58,063 nt of DNA from Verrucomicrobiota bacterium (lineage in GTDB: Bacteria; Verrucomicrobiota; Verrucomicrobiia; Opitutales; UBA2995): positions 1-58,063 of the forward strand of contig JAQBYJ010000029.1 in the NCBI GenBank assembly GCA_027622555.1, in the 5' to 3' direction. A program made the translations under genes and the position numbers. Numbering within the stretch: the first letter of the stretch is position 1; the number at the start of each line of letters is the position of its first letter. The notes beneath the pieces were generated by a model, which had not been told where the DNA came from, ran no database searches, and was given only the letters and a program-made list of their open reading frames with translations. Shown here one piece after another: positions 9,771 through 20,003 of the stretch.

Positions 9771-11762
9771 TTACTGGTATAGATTTTTGGGATCGAGTTC
9801 AGGTTGTAGACAGCGAGTACCGATACACTTTTGATAACCGGATGGTTGGTTTTCCAGCTCTGTAATGAGCGTGAACCGTCGGGCCCAAGGTTGATTTAGA
9901 AGCAGGGTTCGGAGTTCGTCCAAATTATCGACATCTTTAACTTTAATAACTTCGATGCCATTTTGGTCGGCCATAAACGCACTGAGGGCGTGGGGCACTC
10001 CAAATGGGTTTCTCGCAATCAATCCTGTGTAGCCATTTCGCAGGGCGGTGAGTTCTTCTTCATAAGTTGGATTAACCGTTATGTAGTAGAGTGATGAAAG
10101 GACATGGAGCATGGTGCCGTTACCCGAAGGAGTAGCGTTGTCCCACCATTCTTTTTTGCGAGCGATGAGATTTTCATGGTCTCCTGAGGTAAAATAAAAG
10201 CCAATGGCTTGATCATCTTTAAAATGTTTCAGGACACTTTGTGTAATGGCCTCACACTGCTCCAGGTATACTTTTGATTCACCTGGATGGAAGAAATCCA
10301 CGTAAGCCGCAATGCTCAGCAATGCTTCCGCAAAGTAAGCATAATCATCGAGATACCCATTGAGTTTTGACTCCGTGTAAAAAACAGACCGAAGGCGATT
10401 TTCGCTGGTTCTAAGATTATCCCAAATGAAATCAGCAGCACCTTTTGCCGCGTCGAATAAATCCTTCCGGCTGAGCGCAAACCCTGCTTCCGCAAGTCCA
10501 CGGATGAGCAGGCTGTTCCAGGAGGTTAACTGTTTCTTGTCTAATCCTGGCCACACTCGTTTTGCGCGGTGGGCATAGAGTTTTTCGCGTGCCTCTTTTA
10601 AGGACTCGCGAACTGAAAAATCACTTTCAGTCAGAGCAGGATTGGAGAAGCCATGTTCGAAGTTTCCAGTATCGGAAATATTATAAACGTCGCAGAATCG
10701 TGTACCTGCTTCTTCGCCAAGTACTTCTTTTATTTCTTCGGGTTTCCATACCGTAAACTTTCCTTCTTCTCCTTCGCTATCCGCATCGTAAGCCGAATAA
10801 AAGTTTCCACCTTCTGCGTGCATTTCGCGTAGTGCCCATGTGGCCGTCTCTTCCACGATGGCTTTGTAGAGAGGCTTTTGGTAGGTGGTCCAGGCCTTGG
10901 CATAGATGTCTAAAAGCAGCCCATTATCGTAAAGCATTTTTTCGAAGTGAGGGATCAACCAGAACCTATCTACACTGTAACGGGCGAAACCACCACCGAT
11001 TTGGTCATAAATTCCACCGTGGGCCATCGAGGTGAGAGTAGTATCAATCACTTCGTCAATGCGCGCCAATTCCCCCTTCTTGTCATCTTCCTTTAAACTG
11101 TTCCGTGCCTGAATCAGGAAATTCAAAGCCATGGATGGTGGGAACTTGGGTGCTTGGCCAAATCCGCCAAACTCGTCGTCGTGGCGCTTTGCAAACTCAA
11201 TAGCCGCTTGTTGGAGTGTTGTACCATCCACGAAACCTTCGCTGCTTACAGCGGGGTCATTGGAGGCCATCAGGTTCTTGATGATGCTATCGGCATTTTC
11301 CTCCAACTGATCGCGGTTTTTCTTATAGAAATCTATCACGCGAATGAGGACTTGCGGCCATGGAACCATACCGTTGCCTCGATCTTCAGGGGGAAAATAA
11401 GTGCCGCCAAAAAAAGGTTTTCCGTCGGGCAAACAAAATACATTGAGTGGCCAGCCTCCGTGTTGAGCGATCATCTGGACGGCTTCCATGTAGATCTGGT
11501 CCACATCAGGGCGTTCCTCCCGGTCTACCTTGATGCATACAAAGTGCTCGTTCATGAGGCCTGAAATGTATTCGTTTTCAAACGATTCATGTTCCATTAC
11601 GTGACACCAATGGCAGGAAGAGTAGCCAATACTTATCAGCAGCGGCTTATCTTCAGCCTTCGCTTTTGCAAACGCTTCGTCGCCCCAGGGATACCAGTCG
11701 ACCGGATTGTTGGCGTGCTGTTGTAGATAGAGACTTTTTTCGTTTACCAGATGATTAGGCAT
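9771..11762 (-). CDS. DUF255 thioredoxin-domain protein (YyaL/SSP411-like)
   Basis: A 663-residue protein of the YyaL/spermatogenesis-associated protein 20 family. The N-terminus ([20 protein letters not shown]) leads into a thioredoxin-like domain with the active pair C50-H-W-C53 in [10 protein letters not shown] and [11 protein letters not shown] further on. The remainder (from about 190) is an alpha/alpha-barrel resembling N-acylglucosamine 2-epimerases and glycosidases. Physiological function is not established for the family. It is convergent with the PPi-PEPCK-like gene. Confidence 0.9.
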   Translation of the reverse strand: MPNHLVNEKSLYLQQHANNPVDWYPWGDEAFAKAKAEDKPLLISIGYSSCHWCHVMEHESFENEYISGLMNEHFVCIKVDREERPDVDQIYMEAVQMIAQHGGWPLNVFCLPDGKPFFGGTYFPPEDRGNGMVPWPQVLIRVIDFYKKNRDQLEENADSIIKNLMASNDPAVSSEGFVDGTTLQQAAIEFAKRHDDEFGGFGQAPKFPPSMALNFLIQARNSLKEDDKKGELARIDEVIDTTLTSMAHGGIYDQIGGGFARYSVDRFWLIPHFEKMLYDNGLLLDIYAKAWTTYQKPLYKAIVEETATWALREMHAEGGNFYSAYDADSEGEEGKFTVWKPEEIKEVLGEEAGTRFCDVYNISDTGNFEHGFSNPALTESDFSVRESLKEAREKLYAHRAKRVWPGLDKKQLTSWNSLLIRGLAEAGFALSRKDLFDAAKGAADFIWDNLRTSENRLRSVFYTESKLNGYLDDYAYFAEALLSIAAYVDFFHPGESKVYLEQCEAITQSVLKHFKDDQAIGFYFTSGDHENLIARKKEWWDNATPSGNGTMLHVLSSLYYITVNPTYEEELTALRNGYTGLIARNPFGVPHALSAFMADQNGIEVIKVKDVDNLDELRTLLLNQPWARRFTLITELENQPSGYQKCIGTRCLQPELDPKNLYQ

Positions 11763-11829
11763 AATGAAATAAATGGATAGGCCGCGGTTGGCGACGTGGG
11801 AATATACGCTACTTAGGCACTTTAATTAA

Positions 11830-12231
11830 TCAGCTTTCAAAAAAGCTGTCTAATTTCTTTATAGACCCACCTACTTTTTCAAGCTCCATGTGGAAACGCT
11901 CGATAGGTTCATCACTCAGATGGTTCGAGGAACTCAAATCTTTTTTGAGTTCACAGCAAATACCTGTCAGGTCGTGCAATCCCAAATTACCAGCGGTACC
12001 TTTCACATTATGAAGCAACCAGGTCTGTTGGTCTACTGAGCCATCAAGCTCGCGCAGTTCTTCCCAAGAGTTTTGATAATCTGTCCAGAATCTATGTAGC
12101 AGGCCCTGAAACACTTCTGGCTTTCCAACACACTGTTTCAAGCCAAACGCAACGTCAACGCCGGGAAGTGTTTCCGGAATGGTTACTTGAAATTCTCTCA
12201 TGTGGGGTGTGACTGCAAAATTTTTGAACAT
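11830..12231 (-). CDS. Stand-alone HPt phosphotransfer protein
   Basis: A 133-residue (or ~123 if the second Met at 12201 is used) helical protein matching the histidine-containing phosphotransfer domain: the motif HNVKGTAGNLG with H74 as presumed phospho-acceptor, preceded by LPGVDVAFGLKQCVGKPEVFQGLLHRF, which is typical of HPt modules at the end of hybrid kinases. Here no kinase or receiver is fused or adjacent. In phosphorelays HPt proteins shuttle phosphate between a hybrid kinase and a response regulator. Partners must lie elsewhere. It is divergent from mutL. Confidence 0.8.
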   Translation of the reverse strand: MFKNFAVTPHMREFQVTIPETLPGVDVAFGLKQCVGKPEVFQGLLHRFWTDYQNSWEELRELDGSVDQQTWLLHNVKGTAGNLGLHDLTGICCELKKDLSSSNHLSDEPIERFHMELEKVGGSIKKLDSFFES

Positions 12232-12368
12232 CTTGAAATGTTCTTTGAGGACAATATTTCTTATCCAAACAATTTATTTATACCTTGTCCATTCTGATTA
12301 TTTGCCATTGCCAGGAAAAATTAGAAAATGCTTTAGCTTAGCCTCCTGATTTCCCACACTGACTTCTC

Positions 12369-14144
12369 ATGCCCGAAATCCGAGTTTTACCTGATAAAGT
12401 TGCCAATCAAATTGCTGCTGGCGAAGTGATTGAGCGCCCGGCTGCTGTCGTTAAGGAACTCTTGGAAAACAGTTTGGATGCGGGAGCCACACGAGTTGAA
12501 ATTGAATTTAAAAACGGGGGCCGATCTTATATTCGCATTGAAGACAATGGTTGTGGGATGACGAAGGATCAGGCACTTTTGTCTATCGAACGTCACGCGA
12601 CCAGTAAAATTCGGCTTGCTGAAGATTTGCTAAGGATTGCTTCGTTTGGGTTTCGCGGGGAGGCCCTTCCATCGATCGCGAGTGTGTCGCGGTTTCAGCT
12701 GCGAAGCCGGCCCCAGGAGACCGATGGTGGTACTGAATTGATGATCAACGGGGGCAAACTGGTCCACGTCAAAGAGTGTGGCATGCCCACGGGTTCTCGG
12801 ATCGAGGTTTCTCATCTTTTTAATTCGGTGCCCGCCCGGCGTAAATTTCTTAAGGCTGATTCAACAGAAGCTGCCCATATCATCCAGCTCGCCCGGATTT
12901 ACGCGATCGCGAATCCTGAAACAGCGTTTACACTTATTGAAGACGGGCGTCTTCTGTTTAATTCGCCTGCCTGTCCTTCGTTAAAAGATCGCGTGCTGGA
13001 AATCTTCGGAAACTCGATCGCAGACGGCTTGGTAACAGTGGAAATGGCAGAACCTGGTTTTGGTCTGCATGGATTGATCAGCTTGCCAGGTAGGGGGCGA
13101 TCAACCCGACACGAGATGATCACCATCGTAAATAATCGACCAGTTACTAGCCCCACGCTAAACCAGGCTTTGTTGGAGTCCTATCACTCCTATTTACCAC
13201 GTGGCCGTTACCCGATCGCATTTTTATTTCTAGAGCTCGATCCTGCGGCTGTGGATGTAAATGTGCATCCTTCGAAACGCGAGATTCGTTTTCGCGACGC
13301 TGCTCGGGTAAGGGGTTTTATCATTCGGAGCTTGTTGGAGCGACTGCGCGCGGCCACCGAGCAGAATAAGCCCGCGAATATCACAGGAAAAACCTCGGAT
13401 GAATTTAAATCAACACTGATTCCTGAGCCTGTGGTCGCAGGCGGCAGCTTAGTAAAGCCAGCCGCAACTATTCCATCCCGAACAACTCCCGCCCTTGCCT
13501 CAAACGCGACCGTAATTCGCCCAGGAACACTCCCTAAAACGAAACCAGAGAATCCAGAAAAATCCTGGGAATTGGAGTGGAAATTTGTCGGCCATGTAAA
13601 AAGAGGACTCGCAGTTTTTGACTCCTCAAAAGGGATCATCGTGCTGGATAGAAGAGCGACGCATCAACGCATTTTGTACGAAGAACTGGATGCACAGTAC
13701 CTCCACGAAAAAGTGCCCGCACAGCAATTGCTTCTTCCTGTCCCCCTGGAACTCGATGCTTTGGGAGCCTCGCTGATGTTGGAGAATCTGGATTTTTTAA
13801 ACCAAAGCGGCTTTAAAATCTCCGAGTTTGGGCGCAATTTTTTCCGAATTGAGGCGGTGCCCGTCTGGACGACTCCCGAGCAGGCTGAGTCCTTAATCGT
13901 AGACTTGGTTGGTATGATGAAAGACGGAACTTTGCGGAAAAATAAGCCGGTGGAAGCTTTTGATAAGATTGCCCGACTGGCTTGCATGAAATCGGTTCGC
14001 TTGGACGATTCGGTCAGTGAGGGTGAAATGGTTGGGTTGGTATCTCAGCTATTCAAATGCAAGAATCCGCTTATTAGTCCCCTGGGAAAACCGACTTATT
14101 TTGAGATTGGCCTTAATGAGCTAGATCGTCGATTTATGAAGTAA
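12369..14144 (+). CDS. mutL: DNA mismatch repair protein MutL with degenerate endonuclease/metal motifs
   Basis: A 591-residue mismatch-repair matchmaker. The GHKL ATPase half is intact: ELLENSLDAGA, DNGCGM, HATSK and GFRGEALPSIASV, and the transducer domain carries DVNVHPSKREIRF. A low-complexity linker (about 335-395) joins the C-terminal dimerisation domain. There the latent-endonuclease motif DQHAxxE is replaced by DRRATHQ starting at D427, and the zinc motif CPHGRP is replaced by SPLGKP at 570-575. The protein therefore probably lacks the nicking activity of most non-enteric MutLs. Start ATG at 12369 gives the standard MPEIRVLPDKVANQIAAGEV N-terminus. Confidence 0.95.
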   Translation: MPEIRVLPDKVANQIAAGEVIERPAAVVKELLENSLDAGATRVEIEFKNGGRSYIRIEDNGCGMTKDQALLSIERHATSKIRLAEDLLRIASFGFRGEALPSIASVSRFQLRSRPQETDGGTELMINGGKLVHVKECGMPTGSRIEVSHLFNSVPARRKFLKADSTEAAHIIQLARIYAIANPETAFTLIEDGRLLFNSPACPSLKDRVLEIFGNSIADGLVTVEMAEPGFGLHGLISLPGRGRSTRHEMITIVNNRPVTSPTLNQALLESYHSYLPRGRYPIAFLFLELDPAAVDVNVHPSKREIRFRDAARVRGFIIRSLLERLRAATEQNKPANITGKTSDEFKSTLIPEPVVAGGSLVKPAATIPSRTTPALASNATVIRPGTLPKTKPENPEKSWELEWKFVGHVKRGLAVFDSSKGIIVLDRRATHQRILYEELDAQYLHEKVPAQQLLLPVPLELDALGASLMLENLDFLNQSGFKISEFGRNFFRIEAVPVWTTPEQAESLIVDLVGMMKDGTLRKNKPVEAFDKIARLACMKSVRLDDSVSEGEMVGLVSQLFKCKNPLISPLGKPTYFEIGLNELDRRFMK

Positions 14145-14306
14145 TCCTGCGATTTTGAGGAATTCTTTCATAAAAAGTATGAAAAACTCGATTGAATTAA
14201 TAGGTTTTGGTGCTCGTCATCCATTACCTTCACTTTAATAAGGACCTTCAAAAACTCGAGGACTTGGATTTTCAAGTCTTCACCAAACTCAATAATTAGA
14301 GTTTCA

Positions 14307-16820
14307 ATGGCAAAGAATATGAGTGTCACCAAGGCAAAAACTAAAAATAGCAAAGCCAAGAACGGATTTCATTTTAATACGGATGATACGGTGGATGGTC
14401 TGAAAACCTCCATACTAAATCATCTCAAATATACTTTGGCGCGCGATCTAAACAGCGCAGGGAATCGTGATTACTGGGTTTCCACCTGCATGGCTGTGCG
14501 GGACCGGATTCTTGAGCGTATGATCATTACGCAGGAGACGCATTACGAAAAAGATGTTCGGCGTGTATATTACCTATCCCTCGAGTATTTGATGGGGCGC
14601 CTGTTGAACAACAATTTGTTCAATACCGGTTTGGAAGGTCAAGCACGCCAGGCGTTGCAGGAGTTGGGATACAATCTGGATGAAATTCGTGAAGAGGAAC
14701 CCGACATGGGTCTCGGCAATGGTGGCCTCGGTCGCTTAGCCGCGTGTTTTTTAGATTCGTTGGCGAGCCTGGATTATCCAGCCATTGGTTACGGTATTCA
14801 CTACGAGTATGGGCTTTTTCGGCAGGAGTTTGTAAACGGTCACCAGGTGGAGCATCCAGATAATTGGTTGCAGTTTGCGAATCCATGGGAAGTCGTTCGC
14901 CCTGAGTATTCCATGGAAGTAAATTTGTACGGTCGAGTAGAGACGCATTTTGACAATTTTGGAAATCCCACTTCTGTTTGGGTTAATCCTAAAACGATGG
15001 TTGGCGTCCCGTTTGACATTCCCATTTGTGGATACGGGGCGGAAACAGTGAATTTTTTACGACTCTGGGCTTGTAAGTCTTCGGAAGAGTTTGATCTCGA
15101 TACCTTCAACCAAGGAGGTTACGTGGAAGCAGTTCAGGAGAAGGCAGTGAGCGAAACCATATCCAAAGTGCTCTACCCAAACGATTCTACCGAAAGTGGA
15201 AAAGAGCTTCGCTTAGTACAACAGTATTTCTTCGTCTGTTGCTCGTTGCAGGATATCATTCGCAGATATAAATTAAGCCATTCTGGTTGGGCCCAATTCT
15301 CAGATAAGGCGGCGATACAGTTGAACGATACACATCCTGCATTGGCTATTGTTGAATTGTTACGTATCCTTTTGGACGAAGAAAAAATGGAGTGGAGTCA
15401 GGCTTGGGATATCATTGTTAAAACATTTGGTTACACCAACCACACACTTTTGCCAGAAGCACTCGAAAAGTGGAGTGTTCCTTTACTCAAGAAGGTTTTA
15501 CCGCGTCACTTAATGTTGATCTACGATATCAATCAATGGTTTCTGGATATCGAAGTGGAGGCAAAATGGCCTGGAAACGATGCTAAAAAATCCGCGGTGT
15601 CGATTATCGAAGAAGGCGATGTTCAGATGATTCGAATGGCTCATTTATCCGTGATAGGAAGCCATAGTACGAATGGCGTTGCTGCCCTCCATACAGATCT
15701 CTTGAAAAAGAATATTCTCAAAGACTTCTTTGAGCTCTATCCGGACCGCTTCAACAACAAGACCAATGGGATTACACCCCGCCGCTGGTTGTTAGCTTGT
15801 AACCCTAGGCTTTCTAACTTGATTTCCGAGAAAATTGGAAAGGATTGGCCATCCGATCTCGATAGGTTACAAAAACTTGGACCGTTCGCTAAAGATCCAG
15901 ATTTCCAGAAGAAGTTTATGGAAATAAAACGGGAGAACAAGGTCGAGCTGGCAGCTATCATCAAGCGTCTTTGTCATATCGACGTAAACCCGGATGCATT
16001 ATTCGATGTGCAAATCAAACGCCTGCATGAATACAAACGACAGCATTTGAACTTACTTCATATTCTTACATTGTATTACCGGATACTGCATGATCCGGAT
16101 TATGATATGGTGCCTCGGGTATTTATTTTCGGAGCAAAGGCTGCACCTGGTTACTACTTGGCCAAGACAATCATTAAAGCCATAAATTCTGTCGGGAAGG
16201 TGATTAATAACGACCCCCGCGTTAAGGATCGGATCAAAGTGGTTTTTATTCCCAATTATGGAGTATCGTTGAGTGAAAAAATAATTCCAGCATCCGACTT
16301 ATCCGAACAGATTTCAACCGCTGGCAAGGAAGCTTCCGGAACTGGAAATATGAAACTTGCCTTGAACGGATCGCTTACGATCGGAACGCTCGATGGGGCA
16401 AATGTGGAGATCCTCGAGGAAGTCGGGGAAGAAAACATTTTCATCTTTGGCCTAACTGTTGAAGGGGTAGAAGCTCTCAGAAAAAAAGGATATAATCCCT
16501 ACGACCCGTACTACAAGAATCAGGAGCTTCGCAATATTGTCGATTGGCTTGGGAGTGACTCGTTCACGCCTCATGAACCAGGAGTTTTATCTCCGCTACG
16601 CCACAGTTTACTCGATGGCGGAGATCCATTTCTTGTCATGGCAGACTACGAGGCATACTTAAGTGCGCAGAAGGAAGTTGATAAGGCATTTCGTGACAAG
16701 GAAAGGTGGGCACGTATGGCTGTTCTGAATACTGCACGGGTTGGAAAGTTTTCTTCAGATCGCACCATTCACCAATATTCAAAGGAAATATGGAATTTGG
16801 AGCCCGTGAAGATCAGTTGA
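14307..16820 (+). CDS. glgP: Glycogen/starch/alpha-glucan phosphorylase
   Basis: An 837-residue GT35 phosphorylase that releases glucose-1-phosphate from alpha-1,4-glucans. It contains the PLP-binding signature [14 protein letters not shown] with Schiff-base lysine K683, followed by [10 protein letters not shown], and the N-terminal [29 protein letters not shown] region. The first ~25 residues are a Lys/Ser-rich extension. Length is standard. It is separated from mutL by ~160 bp and is followed by the DUF3108 gene after a short stem-loop. No other glycogen genes are nearby. Confidence 0.96.
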   Translation: MAKNMSVTKAKTKNSKAKNGFHFNTDDTVDGLKTSILNHLKYTLARDLNSAGNRDYWVSTCMAVRDRILERMIITQETHYEKDVRRVYYLSLEYLMGRLLNNNLFNTGLEGQARQALQELGYNLDEIREEEPDMGLGNGGLGRLAACFLDSLASLDYPAIGYGIHYEYGLFRQEFVNGHQVEHPDNWLQFANPWEVVRPEYSMEVNLYGRVETHFDNFGNPTSVWVNPKTMVGVPFDIPICGYGAETVNFLRLWACKSSEEFDLDTFNQGGYVEAVQEKAVSETISKVLYPNDSTESGKELRLVQQYFFVCCSLQDIIRRYKLSHSGWAQFSDKAAIQLNDTHPALAIVELLRILLDEEKMEWSQAWDIIVKTFGYTNHTLLPEALEKWSVPLLKKVLPRHLMLIYDINQWFLDIEVEAKWPGNDAKKSAVSIIEEGDVQMIRMAHLSVIGSHSTNGVAALHTDLLKKNILKDFFELYPDRFNNKTNGITPRRWLLACNPRLSNLISEKIGKDWPSDLDRLQKLGPFAKDPDFQKKFMEIKRENKVELAAIIKRLCHIDVNPDALFDVQIKRLHEYKRQHLNLLHILTLYYRILHDPDYDMVPRVFIFGAKAAPGYYLAKTIIKAINSVGKVINNDPRVKDRIKVVFIPNYGVSLSEKIIPASDLSEQISTAGKEASGTGNMKLALNGSLTIGTLDGANVEILEEVGEENIFIFGLTVEGVEALRKKGYNPYDPYYKNQELRNIVDWLGSDSFTPHEPGVLSPLRHSLLDGGDPFLVMADYEAYLSAQKEVDKAFRDKERWARMAVLNTARVGKFSSDRTIHQYSKEIWNLEPVKIS

Positions 16821-16836
16821 CCCACAGGGCTGTGGG
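16821..16836 (+). other. Short perfect stem-loop after glgP
   Basis: CCCACA and TGTGGG form a six-base-pair stem around GGGC, beginning immediately after the glgP stop codon. No T-run follows, so it is not a classical intrinsic terminator; it could stabilise the 3' end of the glgP message or attenuate read-through into the next gene. Weak evidence. Confidence 0.3.
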
Positions 16837-16863
16837 AACTCCAACTTCTAAAGCTAGTCGTAG

Positions 16864-17679
16864 ATGCGTATGCCATTCTCCAAAACACGCGTAGTTTTAA
16901 ATTTCCCCTACGACAAGGTGCGGATGACACCACTGGTGTTGGCGGTGTTGTTCATGTTACCAAGCTGGGTGACCGCCGAGGTAGGAGATGAAAGGCCTTT
17001 CAATGCAGGGGACCATTTTCTTTACGATATAAAGTGGGGATTTTTTAAGGTTGGAGAGGCCGAGCTAATAGTTGAAGAACCGGGTGAAAAAGATCTTGGG
17101 GATTTAAAGTTTATTATTTTAGTTCGAACGACCTCTTGGGCGGACACTTTTTATAGTGTTCGAAATCGCATCGAAAGCTGTACGAATGCCCAAGTGACCC
17201 AATCGCTAAGTTACATGAAAAGTCAGAGCGAAGGTGGTCGAAAGCGTGAAGTAACTGTAACCTTTGATTGGGATAACAAGACCGCTCAGTATAAAAACTT
17301 CGATGATCAGTTGGCCCCCATTAGCATACCCGAGGGCTGCCACGATCCATTCTCGGTACTTTTTGCATTCAGGATGGGTGAATTTGCCCTGGGTGAGCAT
17401 ATAAGCGTGCCGGTAACCGATGGGAAAAAAAGCCTGAAAGCAGACATTGTTGTGGCCGGAGAGGAGAGTATTAAAGTTAAGGCAGGGCAGTTTGATTGCC
17501 TTCGTGTGGTACCTGATACAAAAGACCTCGGTGGAATTTTCAGCAAAAGCAAAGACGCGTCCATGGACATCTGGTTTTCAAACGACAAACATAAATTGAT
17601 CGTTAAAATGTCCAGTGCGGTGAGTGTTGGACGCTTTAAAGTTGAGTTAAGGGAGTATGTACTTGGGGATTCTAAGTAG
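16864..17679 (+). CDS. DUF3108-domain secreted protein
   Basis: A 271-residue exported protein. A hydrophobic signal segment at about 21-39 (MTPLVLAVLFMLPSWVTA) precedes the mature part; starting at M21 (16924) would give a conventional signal peptide, so the first 20 residues are doubtful. The mature region follows the DUF3108 pattern: FNAGDHFLYDIKWGFFKVGEAEL near the start, a VRNRIES segment, a HDPFSVLFAFR segment, and a final IWFSNDKHKLIVKM strand. Function of DUF3108 proteins is unknown; they are predicted periplasmic beta-rich proteins. Convergent with the metallophosphoesterase. Confidence 0.75.
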   Translation: MRMPFSKTRVVLNFPYDKVRMTPLVLAVLFMLPSWVTAEVGDERPFNAGDHFLYDIKWGFFKVGEAELIVEEPGEKDLGDLKFIILVRTTSWADTFYSVRNRIESCTNAQVTQSLSYMKSQSEGGRKREVTVTFDWDNKTAQYKNFDDQLAPISIPEGCHDPFSVLFAFRMGEFALGEHISVPVTDGKKSLKADIVVAGEESIKVKAGQFDCLRVVPDTKDLGGIFSKSKDASMDIWFSNDKHKLIVKMSSAVSVGRFKVELREYVLGDSK

Positions 17680-17800
17680 ATTTTCGCTACACGAAATCAT
17701 TTCTTCCATTCTAATAGGTTTTTAACCCGTGCGAAAATCCGACTTTAAAACGGTATTGGACACGTGGTTACCGGAAGCGGTCGTTGCTAGACCTTAAGTG

Positions 17801-18778
17801 CTATTTCGTTTTTCGAAGAATATGGACCGTTATTTCCGGAGGGCAAAAAAAGCGTATAGGTAGCCGACAACCTCCAGATCCGCGGGAGGTGTATCCTTTT
17901 AGGGATTTATACCGCCAGTTTCCCGCTAGCATGTAGCTTGGGCAATCGCCATTATGAATTACAATGATGCCCCCGGGCAAACAAATCTGTCCTCCGTGGG
18001 TATGACCGGCTAACACAAAATCGTATCCCAGTTCCGCAGCTTGTATATGCGTCTCTGGTGCATGTGATAACAGAATGCTAAACGCTCCTTCAGGGACGGT
18101 TCCCCGCAGTTTTTCAAAATCATCACCTTCGTAATAATGAGGATCATCGATACCTGAGATAAACAATTTCCCGCCATTTTTCTCGAAGATAACCGTTTCG
18201 TTCATAAGCATTGGAAGCCCCATTTCTTCTAAGGCAGGCACTAGTTCGATGGGATCATGATTTCCCAGGATCCCATAAACGGGTTGTTTCATAGCTCCGC
18301 AAATATGCTCCATGTATTTTAAGCAGTCGGTAATGCTTCCTTTGGTATCGTCTCGATAATCACCTGTTACCACGGCGACATCATAGCTTACACCTTCCAA
18401 AAGTTTCACAATGACCGGCGTCAATTCCGGCTCAAGATCGAGATGCAAATCCGAAATTTGCAGTAATTTTAATCCATCTAATTCCGGCGGTAAGTTATCA
18501 AAAAAAATCTCATTGGTGACTATTCGCACATCGAGAAAATGACGTCGGCCTTTGTCGTACAATCCTGTTATTCTAAGACAAAATCGGACGATTTCGAAAA
18601 AGAAAGGTATCCTGTCCGGATTAAACAAATTCTTCCCCTGGAATACCTGCTTGCTTTCTTGCTGTGCTTGTTTAGCCATGCGACGTTTTAAAGCGTCTTC
18701 ACCAATGCGTTCGCTCAGGTCTTTAAAAATGGTGTTTTGGTCTTCTGCAATTGGGTTAGTCAAGTCGCCTCCGGTCAT
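17801..18778 (-). CDS. Metallophosphoesterase (YkuE/YaeI-like)
   Basis: A 325-residue calcineurin-like phosphoesterase. All metal-binding blocks are visible in order: ISDLHLD (DxH), VVTGDY (GD), GILGNHDP (GNHD), LLSHAPE and AGHTHGGQ (GHxH). The N-terminal ~100 residues are an uncharacterised, partly basic extension with a short hydrophobic patch (IPFFFEIVRFCLRI) that may associate with the membrane. Close relatives hydrolyse UDP-2,3-diacylglucosamine or act as broad phosphodiesterases; substrate here is undetermined. Divergent from ribBA. Confidence 0.88.
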   Translation of the reverse strand: MTGGDLTNPIAEDQNTIFKDLSERIGEDALKRRMAKQAQQESKQVFQGKNLFNPDRIPFFFEIVRFCLRITGLYDKGRRHFLDVRIVTNEIFFDNLPPELDGLKLLQISDLHLDLEPELTPVIVKLLEGVSYDVAVVTGDYRDDTKGSITDCLKYMEHICGAMKQPVYGILGNHDPIELVPALEEMGLPMLMNETVIFEKNGGKLFISGIDDPHYYEGDDFEKLRGTVPEGAFSILLSHAPETHIQAAELGYDFVLAGHTHGGQICLPGGIIVIHNGDCPSYMLAGNWRYKSLKGYTSRGSGGCRLPIRFFCPPEITVHILRKTK

Positions 18779-18887
18779 GATTTAGGCTTGTTATGGATCT
18801 GCCTTTTTTCGAAAACAACTTCTAAATGTTTATACTGGCCAAGACAGACATTTAGTGAAGAGTCTGGTCCTCACTTTTTAAACTGTT

Positions 18888-19979
18888 ATGTCCGAAAATT
18901 TACAGGATTCCTTTGATCCGGTGGAAGATGCTATTGCTGCCATTGCGGCTGGCAAAATAGTTATTGTTACCGACGATGAGGATCGCGAAAACGAAGGAGA
19001 TCTCATCTTCGCCGCCGAGAAGGCGACTCCTGAGTTGGTAAACATGATGATTCGTTACTGCAGTGGCGTCGTTTGTGTCCCGTGTTCCGAACCTCAACTC
19101 AGGCGTCTGGGGATTAATCCCATGGTTCCTTACAACCGTGAATCCTACCGTACCGACTACACCGTTTCGGTGGATGCGGCCGAGGGGATTACAACCGGAA
19201 TAAGTGCCTTCGACCGGGCTGAAACGATTCGATTGTTGGCAAGTGGTCAAAGTACTTCAAATGACTTTGTGCAACCAGGACATGTATTTCCACTGAGGTC
19301 TCGTCCAGGCGGCGTGTTGGAGCGTAGTGGTCATACCGAAGCTGCCGTAGACCTGGCGGCTCTTGCTGGCTTGTTTCCTGCGGGTGTCCTTTGTGAAGTG
19401 GTCAATGAGGACGGGACTATGGCCCGACTCCCCGATTTGGTGAAGTTTAAGAAGCGTTTTAATATGCCCCTGATATCCATCGCTTCCTTGATCGAGTATC
19501 GTCATCAGCGGGACAAGTTGGTGGAGAAGGTAGCCGAGCGACCATTCAAGTCTGAATTCGGCGAGTTCAATTTAGTGGTCTACCGCAGTCTGGTGGATCA
19601 GCGGCACCATATGGCGTTTGTAAAAGGAACCATCTCAAGGAATCCAACTTTAGTGCGTGTTCAAAGCGAGAATCTACTCGATGATGTCTTTCGTGAAGAA
19701 GGCGGCGATGGATTGAAGAATCTATCCGCTTCTTTTAAACGACTTTCAGAAGAGGAAAGCGGAGTGCTTCTTTACATGGAACAACCCCATGGAGGAATGG
19801 ATTTCAAACAAGGCAAATTGGGATCTTCGCGAATGGGATTCCGCGATTTTGGAATTGGTGCTCAAATCCTGGTAGCGCTTGGTTTAAAAAAGATTCGATT
19901 GTTGTCCAGTACGACACGCAAAGTTGTAGCCCTCGAAGGTTACAATCTTGAAATTGTTGAGCAAGTGCCACTGACCTAA
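18888..19979 (+). CDS. ribBA: DHBP synthase fused to a degenerate GTP cyclohydrolase II domain
   Basis: A 363-residue riboflavin-synthesis protein. Residues 1-205 form an intact 3,4-dihydroxy-2-butanone-4-phosphate synthase (DDEDRENEGDL, GHVFPLRSRPGGVLERSGHTEA, EVVNEDGTMAR), which converts ribulose-5-phosphate. The C-terminal half aligns with GTP cyclohydrolase II but the three zinc cysteines, at the exact expected spacing, are N262, G273 and G275, and the catalytic RQEGRG segment is EQPHGG. The second activity is therefore probably lost and must be supplied by another gene. First gene of a ribBA-ribH-nusB run; no FMN riboswitch was seen upstream. Confidence 0.92.
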   Translation: MSENLQDSFDPVEDAIAAIAAGKIVIVTDDEDRENEGDLIFAAEKATPELVNMMIRYCSGVVCVPCSEPQLRRLGINPMVPYNRESYRTDYTVSVDAAEGITTGISAFDRAETIRLLASGQSTSNDFVQPGHVFPLRSRPGGVLERSGHTEAAVDLAALAGLFPAGVLCEVVNEDGTMARLPDLVKFKKRFNMPLISIASLIEYRHQRDKLVEKVAERPFKSEFGEFNLVVYRSLVDQRHHMAFVKGTISRNPTLVRVQSENLLDDVFREEGGDGLKNLSASFKRLSEEESGVLLYMEQPHGGMDFKQGKLGSSRMGFRDFGIGAQILVALGLKKIRLLSSTTRKVVALEGYNLEIVEQVPLT

Positions 19980-20003
19980 ACGCGTTTTAACTTCTTTGAA
20001 TTG

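Noticed and set aside
14261-14278. GACTTG/CAAGTC hairpin between mutL and glgP
   Set aside because: Only six base pairs, no T-run, and far from the mutL stop; not a convincing terminator.
6121-17760. Shared TCCGACTTTAAAA-like string near 6120 and 17738
   Set aside because: Two copies of a 12-13-mer in different contexts are too weak to call a repeat family.
18779-18887. Possible FMN riboswitch before ribBA
   Set aside because: None of the conserved FMN aptamer segments is present in this short leader.
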